A stretch of 29,084 nucleotides of DNA from Elusimicrobia bacterium RIFOXYA2_FULL_47_53 (lineage in GTDB: Bacteria > Elusimicrobiota > Endomicrobiia > Endomicrobiales > XYA2-FULL-47-53): contig MGVE01000002.1 of assembly GCA_001800315.1 (NCBI GenBank), positions 1 through 29,084 on the forward strand. Reading direction: 5' to 3'. Of the stretch, positions 15,690 to 26,900 are shown piece after piece. The notes beneath the pieces were generated by a model, which was not told where the DNA came from, did no database searches, and worked only from the letters and a program-made list of their open reading frames with translations. Made by a program: the position numbers and the translations under genes. Numbering within the stretch: position 1 is the stretch's first letter; the number at the start of each line of letters is the position of its first letter.

Positions 15690-16570
15690 CAGCCCCGAAG
15701 TGTCAAACCTGGAATCCAGCAAGGCCCGTCATTCCAGAATGGTTCTGTCTGGAATCCACAACAATGGCATTTCATCAATGTCTCAAAGAAGTGGATCCCA
15801 GACTACTACCTCTGGGATGACAACAAAAGAAGCCGTCATTGCGAGGAACGCGGCGGCGCGTCAACACGCCAACGGTTAAGTAAGTGGCGGGAGAGTCCGC
15901 CAAAGGTTCAGTGGCGGGAGAGTCCGCCGAAGACACAGTGGCGGGAAGCAATCTCGCGGTTAGTTGGTTTTGTAGCTGCGCAGCTTGCTCAGCGTCCGTA
16001 AATCCGTCATTCCGGAAAAACCACTGGATACCAGCTTCCGCTGGTATGACGACACTGAAGCGCCACACGCCGTCATTCCAGAATGGTTCTGTCTGGAATC
16101 CACAACAATAGCATTTCATCAATGTCTCTAAGAAGTGGATCCCAGACTACTACCTCTGGGATGACAACAAAAGAAGCCGTCATTGCGAGGAACGCGGCGG
16201 CGCGTCAACACGCCAACGGTTAAGTAAGTGGCGGGAGAGTCCGCCAAAGGTTCAGTGGCGGGAGAGTCCGCCGAAGACACAGTGGCGGGAAGCAATCTCG
16301 CGGTTAGTTGGTTTTGTAGCTGCGCAGCTTGCTCAGCGTCCGTAAATCCGTCATTCCGGAAAAACCACTGGATACCAGCTTCCGCTGGTATGACGACACT
16401 GAAGCGCCACACGCCGTCATTCCAGAATGGTTCTGTCTGGAATCCACAACAATAGCATTTCATCAATGTCTCTAAGAAGTGGATCCCAGACTACTACCTC
16501 TGGGATGACGACACAGAAAAAGTCTGTCATTCCCGACTGTATCCGCTGGTATGACGACTCACAGAAGTCC
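15690..16570. repeat. Repeat cluster containing a 344-bp tandem duplication
   Basis: Two near-identical 344-bp units start at 15727 and 16071, and a partial third (about 95 bases) starts at 16415. Each unit has ATTCCAGA/TCTGGAAT, the CAATAGCATTT spacer, ATCCCAGA/TCTGGGAT, a GCGAGGAACGCGGCGG element with three GTGGCGGGA segments, GCTGCGCAGC, and ATACCAGC/GCTGGTAT. I see two differences between the full copies (CAATGG/CAATAG and TCTCAAAG/TCTCTAAG). Identical 75-codon open frames in both copies are repeat artefacts. Confidence 0.9.
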
Positions 16571-16636
16571 GTCGTTCACTTATCCCTTACCACTTACCGC
16601 TTATCCCTTACCACTTACCGCTTATCCCTTACCACC
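16571..16636. repeat. Heptamer array (CTTANNN)8
   Basis: GTCGTTCA is followed by eight CTTANNN units with the same 21-base higher-order pattern as 129-212 (CTTATCC, CTTACCA, CTTACCG). The array ends at CTTACCACCGTAG. Confidence 0.82.
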
Positions 16637-16771
16637 GTAGTTCCGTGTGCTTTTTGTCACATGCCATTGATTTTTCAGATAAAACAAGCAATAGTATTAG
16701 TGGCCCGCTAAGGTAGTTTATCAAATCATTTTCATTTACTATTTTTCACAATAACTATCCCAATTTTTTAG

Positions 16772-16800
16772 TTGACAAGCCGAATAATTATAATTATAAT
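16772..16800 (+). promoter_or_regulatory. Consensus sigma-70 promoter
   Basis: TTGACA (16772-16777), exactly 17 bases, then TATAAT (16795-16800): a full consensus match in an A/T-rich stretch. It points to the genes at 16950 and 17137. Transcription would begin near 16807. Confidence 0.8.
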
Positions 16801-16836
16801 TGTATTGAAATTTAATTGCATTTTTTGAAATTCTAT

Positions 16837-16953
16837 ATGAAAAACAAATCCCGTCTCTATTATGGCGCCGGCACCAGCGACAGTCCGAAACTGTTCATGG
16901 TGTTTTTTTATTTAGAAAAATGCAGACCCAAGCTTAAAACGGAGAGAAAATGA
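16837..16953 (+). CDS. Possible 38-residue leader ORF
   Basis: ATG 16837 opens a 38-codon frame (MKNKSRLYYGAGTSDSPKLF...). Its TGA overlaps the ATG of the gene at 16950 (ATGA), an arrangement typical of coupled translation. No clear Shine-Dalgarno was found before it. A hairpin with a T-run lies within the frame. It may be a regulatory leader or chance. No family is recognised. Confidence 0.3.
   Translation: MKNKSRLYYGAGTSDSPKLFMVFFYLEKCRPKLKTERK
16872..16909 (+). terminator. Terminator- or attenuator-like hairpin
   Basis: CACCA..GACAG pairs with CTGTT..TGGTG (16872-16902) around a 7-base loop, with a 2x2 internal mismatch, and seven T residues follow (16903-16909). It lies between the consensus promoter and the gene at 16950. 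It could stop transcription early and yield an RNA of about 100 bases. Confidence 0.5.
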
Positions 16954-17159
16954 TTGTAAATAAAGTTAAAATAAATGGAAGAATAATTACCTACGGGAAA
17001 GCAACACATAAAGAACTTGAGCGGATGAATATTGAAAAAGACTTCAATTCTGCCTTAAAAGTTATGTCCCAGATAAGGGCAACAAGAATGTCCTTATTCG
17101 GAGTTAATAACAACACTTCAATCAATACAAAAATTTATGGCAAAAGAAAAGCAAATTAA
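16950..17159 (+). CDS. Small hypothetical protein upstream of nucleotidyltransferase
   Basis: 69 residues, mainly charged and helical (GKATHKELERMNIEKDFNSALKVM), starting VNKVKINGRIITYGKA. GGAG lies five bases before ATG 16950. I do not recognise a family. It overlaps the nucleotidyltransferase gene by 23 bases, so the pair is co-translated. Size, order and overlap are like the antitoxin partner in a toxin-antitoxin pair, but no DNA-binding motif is evident and that reading is inference. Confidence 0.6.
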   Translation: MIVNKVKINGRIITYGKATHKELERMNIEKDFNSALKVMSQIRATRMSLFGVNNNTSINTKIYGKRKAN

Positions 17160-17610
17160 CGACGATTACAAAGATTTTATAAACCTGCTTAATAAGTTCG
17201 GGGTGAAATATCTTATAGTTGGCGCTTATTCGGTTATTTTTCACACCAACATTCCAAGAGAGACAAGGGACATTGACTTCTGGATAGAAAAGAACAGCAA
17301 AAATGCAGAAAAATGCGCGAAGGCTATCCATGAGTTTTGCGGAATACTAATTGACAAGAATGATTTGTTGGGTGAAAAAGAAATATTTTTTATCGGAGAG
17401 GAACCTAACAGGATTGATATATTTAACACTCAAAAACATATCTCCTTTGAATCTGCTTTTAAAAATAGAAAAGTCGGCGACTTTCAGGGAATAAAAGCCT
17501 ATTTTATCTCGGCTCCCGATCTGGTAAAACTCATGGAGAACTTTAGAAGAGACATTGACTTAAAAGATGTCAAGAGGATTAAAACCTCACTTAAAAACCA
17601 TCATGAATAA
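17137..17610 (+). CDS. Nucleotidyltransferase-fold protein
   Basis: 157 residues. FGVKYLIVGAYSVIFHTNIP leads to RETRDIDFWIE, the hG(G/A/S)...DhD pattern of minimal nucleotidyltransferases (related to DUF6036/DUF1814-type or AbiEii-like NTases), with Asp-Ile-Asp as the likely metal-binding pair. Later NRIDIFNTQ may hold the third acidic residue. The C-terminus (LVKLMENFRRDIDLKDVKRIK) is helical and of the type often annotated as 'DLI.NK...R.KDl.Dl..L'. Such proteins act alone or as parts of toxin-antitoxin pairs. Its start lies inside the upstream small gene, and it has no separate ribosome site. Confidence 0.8.
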   Translation: MAKEKQINDDYKDFINLLNKFGVKYLIVGAYSVIFHTNIPRETRDIDFWIEKNSKNAEKCAKAIHEFCGILIDKNDLLGEKEIFFIGEEPNRIDIFNTQKHISFESAFKNRKVGDFQGIKAYFISAPDLVKLMENFRRDIDLKDVKRIKTSLKNHHE

Positions 17611-17634
17611 AATATTCTCAAAACTACTATCCTC

Positions 17635-17960
17635 TGTCATTCCCGAGCGGGGCTGTCGGGAATCCATCAAGGCCTGTCATTCCTGTGCAAACAGGAATCC
17701 AGAAGTAAACCTAAAGGCTGGATCCCAGACTACTACCTCTGGGATGACGACTCAAAAAAACCACACGCTGTCATTCCGGAATTGTTCTGTCCGGAATCAA
17801 AACAAGCCTGTCATTGCGAGCGAAGGGACGCGTCAGCCCGCCAAAGGTTCAGTGGCGGGGGAATCCAAACAAGTCCGTCATTCTTTCATAGCACATACCC
17901 TAAAACTTATAACCGACAATTTCCGTTCACTTATCCCTTACCCCTTAGCCCTTACCACTG
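17635..17960. repeat. Repeat cluster before the giant gene
   Basis: In order: ATTCCCGA/TCGGGAAT (17639-17663); ATTCCTGT-GCAA-ACAGGAAT (17679-17698); ATCCCAGA/TCTGGGAT (about 17723-17746); ATTCCGGA/TCCGGAAT (about 17773-17798); a GTGGCGGGGGAATCC fragment (about 17812-17866); and a heptamer array CTTATCC, CTTACCC, CTTAGCC, CTTACCA (17930-17957) after CCGTTCA. The open frame at 17782 is read through repeats. Confidence 0.85.
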
Positions 17961-17965
17961 TCTTT

Positions 17966-20900
17966 ATGGCATTTTCTCTCGCGCACGCGGGCCCGGCTGC
18001 GATAACGAGCCTTACGGCCTCAACTACATGCCAATTACAGGTTATGCTCACCTGGACAGCTCCCGACAACGGAGCCGCGGGAGCATGCAGTTCATACCTT
18101 GTCAAGTACTCAACTATTTCTGACATTGTGGATGATGCGGCATTTACAACGGCGACGACTTACCCTCAAAGCTGGTCGCCTCGCACGCCGGGCCTTGTAG
18201 AAAAGAAGTTCCTTACAGGCCTTATTCCAAGCGTCACTCATTACTTTTCAATAAAAGGGGAATACAGCGGCCAATACGCGGCTCCGTCAACGACAGGAAC
18301 CAATGTTGGCTATACAGGTTTTTTCTACGCAAAAGTATCACTGCAGGCGCTGGGACAGACTGGTGTAGCCTGGGGCGACTACGACAACGATGGCGACTTA
18401 GACATCGCCGCTATTGGAAACAATTCGGCAAATATCTATAGAAACGATAACGGAACTTATAACAATATCAACGCGGGCCTGACAGGAGTATATTATGTAA
18501 ATGATCCGGACTGGGGCGACTACGACAACGACGGTGACCTGGACTTATTTGTTCCATATTATAATTATATCTACCGCAATGATTCAAATGTGTTCCACAA
18601 TATTAATGCCGGGTTTCCCACAACTTATGGCGCCTCAACCGGTGCATGGGGTGACTACGACAATGATGGCGACCTGGATATAGCAGTTTCTGGGGGAAGC
18701 CCTGCTTTTTCAGCCATCTACCGTAATGATTCAGGAATATTTAATAATATTAACGCCGACTTATCTGGATTATATGGTGGCTCAACTTCTGACAGAACTT
18801 GCGTGGTATGGGGGGATTACGACAACGACGGCGACCTGGATCTTGCTGCCTGCGGAAAATATAATAGCAATCCTTTGACTGTATTATACCGCAACGATTC
18901 AGGCGTTTTTAATAAAATATCCGCGGGCTTGGCTAATGTTTACAGTTCCGGAGGCGGCTTTGCCTGGGGCGACTACGATAACGACGGCGACCTGGATATT
19001 GCTTTAACCGGCAATAACATATCAGCGATCTACCGCAATGACGCTGGTACATTTATCAACATTAATGCCGGCCTGATTGCCTCACTTGGAGGTTCCGTTA
19101 TTTGGGGTGATTATAATAACGATGGAAATTTAGACCTGGCGCTTTTAGGTGCTTTGGGAAGCAATTATTTTTTATACTTCTATAAAAATATTTCCGGAAC
19201 TTTTGTCAATGACGGTGTTAATTATGAAAGTTTTTATCAAGGCAGTATAGCCTGGGGCGATTACGACAATGACAACGACCTGGATATTGCTGTCTTTGGA
19301 CAATCCCCTTATGGAATAAATTCCTCATACATATATCGTTCATGTATTGCCGAATATGGATTGATAAATACTGCCCCGACAGCCCCCTCAAGCGGATTCG
19401 GCTCTGATTATAACAGTACGACCGGCATTTTGAAGCTCTGGTGGGATTACGGCTCCGATGCCGAGACAACCGAACAGAAAGGCTTGTATTATACTGTGCG
19501 CATTGGCACGACTACCCCTATGACTGACGCAAATGCCAATAAAGTTTCCTGGAAGTCCGGCTCATCGCTTCTTGGCAATTATCCTCATGGGTACATAGTG
19601 GCCCAGTCAACACAATGCGGTTTCAACTATCACCCGAGGCTCACGGACGCCACCTATTACTGGCAGGTGCGCACAATTGACACCTCTTTGAAAGAATCGG
19701 CATGGTCAAGCGAGCAGTCAACCTATGTTCCGGCAGGTGTTCCTCCGATATATGACCTTGCCGCCACAAAAGATTATCAGATCAAGCTTGCGTGGACATC
19801 TCCTGGGGGAGCCGCCGGCTATGTTGTGAAGTATTCCACATCCAACAATATTACCAATGAAACGGAATTTACTAACGCCACGACTTACTACCAGAGCTGG
19901 GCGCCGGCGGCTGCAGGAGCGGGGGAAAGCAAACTTCTGACCGGACTTATTTTTAACACCACTTATTGGTTCTCAATTAAAAGTTATAGCGGTTCAAACT
20001 ATTCGGCGATTTCTTCAACAGCGAACAACAGGGCCGTTGCCAGTTTATTCAGCATTAACGAGTCAACCCTGACGGCTATCGCCGATGCCTATCTTGCGTG
20101 GGGCGATTACGACAACGACGCCGACCTGGATCTGGCTGTCTGCGGTGGAGCGACTTCCTTTATTTACCGCAACGATTCCGGCGCTTTTAAAAACATCAAC
20201 GCCGGACTGACGGGCTTTAGTAATTCCGCGCTCGCCTGGGGAGATTACGACAACGACGGTGACCTGGACCTTGCCGTGGGCTACCTCATTTACCGCAACG
20301 ACTCCGGCGCTTTTAACAACATAAACGCGGGCCTGACAGCCGTGACAAGATCCTCTCTTGGCTGGGGCGACTACGACAACGACGGCGACCTTGACTTAGC
20401 TGTCTTAGGCACTACAAACGGCGCTGACTCCGGCGGCACAACATACATCTACCGCAACGACTCGGGCGCTTTTGGCAACATAAACGCAGGACTCCAAGGT
20501 TTTAACATGGGCAGGCTCGCCTGGGGCGATTACGACAACGACGGCGACCTGGACCTTGTTGTCAATGGTAACGGTAAAACATCAACTTATTCAACCGACC
20601 TGTACCGCAACGATGCGGGTGCGTTCAATAAAGTAAATTCGGGGTTAACGGGGCTGTCCAATTATTCCACACTCACCTGGGGCGACTACGACAACGACGG
20701 CGACCTGGATTTAGCTGTCTGCGGCTACGCATTTCCTGAAACCCTTTCCCGTATTTTCAGAAACGACACAGGTTACTTTAATAACATAAGCGCACCTTTA
20801 GTGGGAATACGATTCGGTAATGTGGCTTGGGGCGACTATGACAACGATGGCGACCTGGACCTTATAATTTCCGGACAATACTACTATTGGCCTACAACTT

Positions 20901-23900
20901 CAGTTTACAACTTATCCTACCTATACAGAAACGACTCGGGAAGTTTCATTAATATTTACGCAGGACTTCCGGCCCTGAGTTATTCCTCGCCTGCCTGGGG
21001 CGATTACGACAACGACGGTGACCTGGACCTGGCTTTGGCGGGCGGTAGCACGGCCAAAATATATGTATCTCACCAGGCAGAATTAGTATCCGCAAACTCT
21101 ACACCCTCGGCTCCCTCAAGCGGTTTCGGCGGCGACTTCAACGCTGACACCGGTGTTTTGCAACTCCGTTGGGATTATGGTTCCGATGTTGATATGCCGG
21201 CAAAAGAAAAAGGGTTAAATTATACGGTGCGCCTTTCAACAATCACGCCCATTAGCGATACAAATTCAAGATTTGTTTCATGGCGGCCGGCAACGCCATT
21301 TATGGGCAACTACCCGCACGGCTATATTATCGCCGCCTCAACACAGTGCGGTTTTAACTTTAAGCCTACACTGACCGGCGTTACATACTACTGGCAGGTG
21401 CGCTCTATTGATACCTCCTTAAAAGAATCGGCATGGTGCGTTGAGCAGTCAACCTATGTGCCCTACATCCCACCCACCATTCAAACTCTTTCCGCTGTGC
21501 AGGACAGCCAGTTGAAACTAACCTGGACAGCGCCTGACGGTATAGAGGGATACCTGCTAAAATATTCAACTTCGGCAAACATTACAACCGAATCGGCGTT
21601 TACAAACGCCGCCACCTGGTATCAGGCCTGGACACCCGCCGCCGGAGGCTCCGCCGAAACAAAAATACTGACGGGTCTATTTCCGGATACAACATATTTC
21701 TTTTCCATTAAGGCCAAAAGCGGCGCAAGTTACGGCAGGCTTTCAAACACGACTAGCAATTACGCTATTCCAAGAACTTTTATCGTTTACGGATCTACCT
21801 CAATGCTTCAAGGACTTGATTATGCCTCGCTTGCCTGGGGCGATTATGATAACGACGGAGACCTGGACCTGGCTGTATGCGGCAGAAATGCCTCAACCCA
21901 ATATAAAACCTATATATATCGCAACGACTCAGGAACTTTTAATAACATTAATGCAGCCATAACCGGATTATATATGGGTTCTATCACCTGGGGAGATTAC
22001 GACAGCGACGGGGATCTGGATCTGGCCTTATCTGGTGTTGATGCAACAACCCGCTATACTTTTATTTACCGCAACAATTCCGGTATTTTTAACAACATCA
22101 ACGCTGGCCTGACAGGTTTATATAATTCTTCGCTTTCCTGGGGCGACTATGACAATGACGGCGACTTGGATCTCGCCGCTTCCGGATTGGATTCCGGAAA
22201 TAACCCAAAAAGCTACATTTACCGCAATGATTCGGGAGCTTTTTACGACATTAACTCAGGTATAACAGGAGTTGGTTATTCATCATCCGCCTGGGGCGAC
22301 TACGATAACGACGGCGATTTGGATTTAGCAATTTCAGGATGGAGCGGATCTTTTCTCTCACGAATATACCGCAATGATTCCGGAGCATTTAATAACATTG
22401 GCGCCGCTCTCGCCGGAGTATATTTGGGTGCAATTGCCTGGGGCGACTACGACAACGACGGCGACCTGGACCTCGCGCTCACAGGAACAGACGGAACCAG
22501 GAGGGCTTTTGTTTACAGAAATACCGCGGGAAACTTCGCAAGTGTTGCCACTCTGACCGGTGTGGATTATTCCTCACTTTCCTGGGGCGACTTTGACAAC
22601 GACGGCGATCTGGATCTCGCCATATCCGGCAACAATACTCTTAATATTTATAGAAATAATGCCGGCACATTTTCAAACATTAATGCCGGGCTAACGGGAA
22701 TTAGCACTACCAATTCAATAGCCTGGGGCGACTTTGACAATGACGGTGACATTGATCTTGCCGTTGCCGGCGGAGGCACCTACCCTTATAGCAATATTAT
22801 CTACCTGAACTACTACTCGGTAAGCGTGCCCAACACAGCGCCCGCGGCTCCCGCAGGCGGCTTTTCTTCAAGCTTTGAACAATCAACAATGAAGGTTACA
22901 CTCAACTGGTCCTACGGCTCCGACGCTGAAACAACGGTGCAAAAGGGCCTCTACTACGCCGTAAGGGCCTCAACTGAAACCCCGATAACCGACGCTAACG
23001 CTAATCTAATTTCGTGGCGCCCCTCATCGCCAATGCTCGGCAACTACCCGCACGGGTATGTGGTTGCCGCATCAACACAAAGCGGCGCTATAATTGTTGC
23101 CAAAACTGAAGGCTCAACCTTCTACTGGCAGGTACGAACCATTGATACAGCGCTTAAAGAATCGCCCTGGTCAAGCGAACAATATATCTTCGTCCCTCCG
23201 ATAAAACCGGGCGCTGTAACAACGCTTGAAGCCGCGACCTGGACCCCCGAAGACAGCATAAAACTTAGCTGGATAAGCCCCGGCGACGACGGCTATGTAA
23301 ACACCATAACAGGGGGGAAATACAAGGTTCGGTACTCATCTATCGCGGCTCAGCCCTGGGACTCTATGCCCTACGAAATCGCCTGGGACACAAACACTAC
23401 TCCAGGCTCCTGGCGCAACCGCGTAATTTCCGGCCTCGCCGATTCAACAACATACTACTTTAACATTAAAACACAAGACGAAATACCCGAAAACTGGTCT
23501 GACCTCTCAAGCGGCGCGACAGCTTACACCCTTGACACCGAAGCGCCCGGCAAAATAACAAGCCTCGCCGCTAACTTTAGCAACAGGGATGTCTTTCTCT
23601 CATGGGTCTCACCAGGCGATAACAGCTACCTCCACGACATTGAATCAGGCCAATACGAAATTTCATACTCGTCGGTACCAAGCTTCGCCTCAGATACCGT
23701 CACAATCACCTTCTCTACAGCTATTGCCCCGGGCCTGTTCCAAACCTCGCTCATCACAGGGCTCTCGGGCTTTACCTCCTACTACTTCCGCATTCGCGCA
23801 GCCGACGAAGTGCCGTTCTGGTCAACTATATCGGATAATGCCACAGGCTACTGCCACGGCACACCCATAGCCGCTTCGCCAACCTTCACGCATATAAGCA

Positions 23901-26900
23901 CCGCCTCCGTAAACGCTCACTGGACAATTAACGGCAACACACTGGCCCAGTATGTCTGCGAACTATCAACCGCGGCTGACTACTCTCTGCAATACACCTC
24001 ATCAAACTGGCTGCCGGCAAACTCTGAAGCTTTCACATTCAACCCGCTAAGCATCAACACCACCTTCTACTTCCGCGCTAAAGCTAAAGATAACGCCGAC
24101 GCCGAAAGCCCGTGGCTGGTTATGGGCGCAACTTCAACCCTCGCTATTCAAGTCAATGCGCCGGCCCTTGAAGGAATAGACGACGACACCTACGGAACAT
24201 ACATGCTCGTAACCATTAGCAGTGTCGGCGCTCTAGGCATAAACCCGGCCTGGACCGAATACGCAATTCTTAACATTGAAACAGGCGGCTTCCTACAAGG
24301 CGACGGATCCACCTCAACAGCTTCCGTATGGAAAACAAAAGCCGCCTGGGAAACTAACTACGCCAACAGACACGCAGGCCTTGAACCTTATTCCTCTTAC
24401 AGCTACCGCGTCAAAGCCCGCGGAAACGGGCTGGCCGAAACATCTATCAGCTCGCCGGCTTCAGCATTAACACCTTCAGGCCCGCCCTCAACTGTCACCG
24501 TCACCGAGGAAAACGACGATAAACTAAATATCACCTGGTCAGCCGTAGGGCCGGCTATTACCTATAATGTCTACTACGCCACCGCAACCGACGGCGTATG
24601 GACAAGCTCGTTTACCGGTATCGCCGACACAACCTACTCCGACGACATAAACGGCGGCGTCAGCCAGACCACTGGCGTAGCCCTGACCCCGCTTTCTACA
24701 ACTCAAATCACCATAGACTGGGCCACCTGCGGCGTTATAGACAGCGCCACACGCTACTACAAAATTACCACCGTATCCGCCGGCGGCGAGTCACGCAAAA
24801 GTTCCATAGGTTCAGGCACCCGTTTTGTAACGCCCATTATAACCACCTATAACATTTACCGCGACTCCGTATTCCTTACATCGGTTTCAAGCGATACTTT
24901 AACCTTCACTGACTCTAACCTTACTCCTAACACATCCTACTCTTATCAGCTGGCAGGCTACTCAAGCGATTCTATTGAAGGCCAGCTCTCAGTATCAACC
25001 TCTGCCTGGACTCGCGCTCAAACTTCAGGCGCGCCGGCTATCTATGCCGTTGACACAAGACAGGCTAACTTTACCATTGATATCTCTGGCAACTCCCAGC
25101 TGACCGAATATGTTGTCGCCATATCCTCCGATAACTGGAACTCAATAAGATACCTCCAAAATTCCGCCTTCACCGCTTACTCAGCCGTGGTGTGGCACAC
25201 CACTGATACCTGGCACTCCGTCACAACCGATACCATTAAAGGACTTAACTGCGGAACCGCATATAAAGCTAAAGTCAAATCCCGCAATGTTGACGGCGTA
25301 GAACAGCCATTCGGCGAAGAAACCTCGTTTACCACACTGCTCGCCACAGCTCCGTTCGTCACTGCCGTCACAACCGGCTCAATTTCCTTTGAATTTATCC
25401 GCGCTAACGACCGCCAGGACACAGAATACACTCTTGCTCTCTCTACCGACAGCTGGGCAACTTTTAAATACCTCCAATTGGGCGGCTCAACCTCCGTTAA
25501 CTCGGAAATGTGGCAGACTACCACCGCATGGAACGCTTCAATGTCTAACATAATCACAGGCCTTGTGCCAAATTATAACTACCTCCTTAAAACAAAAAGC
25601 AGAAACTCTACGCTTGAAACCGATAACATCTACGGCTACGCCGCCTCAACCTATACCCTGGCAAATACGCCCGTCGCCGCCGCATATTCCAACTTAGCTC
25701 CAAATGTCATCCAGGCTAACTGGAACGCTAACCTTAACTCCAATTTCACCGAATACTACGCCGAAAATATTACTAAAACAACTAACTCCGGCTGGTCTAA
25801 CTCGCTATCCTGGCAGGAACTAGGCCTCGCCCCAAATACCAGCTTCTACTATCAGGTGCGCGCCAGAAACTATGACGCCATACAAACCTCAACCGCTTCA
25901 CTCGGCTATAAATATACCTACGCTCACACGCCCTCAACCCCTACTCTTACAGCAGACTACGACGCTATAAACGAATACTTCGTTGATATTACCATTAACT
26001 CAGACGCCAACCCCGATTACACCGAATACGCCATTTACGGCGGAAACGACGGCGAAGGACGCGGCTGGCTCCAGGGCGACGGCACAAGAGGATCACCGGG
26101 TTCCCCTGTCTGGAAAACCAAAGCCCTCTGGGAACTGCCGGGCATTAACCGCAATAACCACCTCTCGGCTTCCACAGACTACGATTTCGCTATTCGCGCA
26201 AGAAATGTTGAAGGCGTTGAAACCGCTAACGGTGTCGCCACACACCTCATAACCCTGCCGCCTAAAGTCACCCTCGGCGGCGTTAACGAAATGTCCGACG
26301 ACTTCCTGCGCGCTTCCTGGGCGCCGGTCACCAATATCATCTATTACAGAGTTTATCGCTCCTCAGCCTCAGACGGCACCTTCACACAGCTCTCTACCAC
26401 TACAGCTACTACCTACGACGACGATGTCAACGGCAACGCGCCCTCCTATACGCCGACACTATCGTTCTCTAATGTAACTAACACTTCCATACAGCTCAAC
26501 TGGGACATTGACTCAGAACTCCTTACACCCAGCACTTCCAACTACTATCAGGTCTCTGCCGTAACAACAGGCGGCGAAGGACCAAAAAGCGATGTCATAG
26601 GCAACTATGTCACACCCATTATATCAGGATACAGGGTTTACCGGTTCGGCGTTATCATTTCAACTTCGCCTAACCTTAACACCACCTCTTATATCAATAC
26701 GCCCCTTGCTCCCAACACAAGTTCCGTCTACGAAATATCCGCCATCACCTCAGACTCCCTGGAAGGCGCTAAGTCGCCACAGCAAACTAAGTGGTCCCTG
26801 GCTAATACACCGCTCGCTCCTTCCGTGGAAGCTAACTGGGACGAAATTAACCTCTACCGCTGCTATGTCACCGTCAACACAAATTCTAATTCACCGGAAA

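Noticed and set aside
15775-16466. Identical 75- and 112/115-codon open frames in two copies
   Set aside because: They are products of the 344-bp tandem duplication of repeat DNA.
1-16640. Composite transposon or integrative element bounded by the direct repeats
   Set aside because: No transposase or integrase is visible, and the same composite repeat also occurs several times inside the region, so the flanking copies alone are not evidence of mobility.
25177-25557. 126-codon minus-strand and several plus-strand frames within the giant gene
   Set aside because: They overlap the uninterrupted Fn3 frame and have low-complexity composition.
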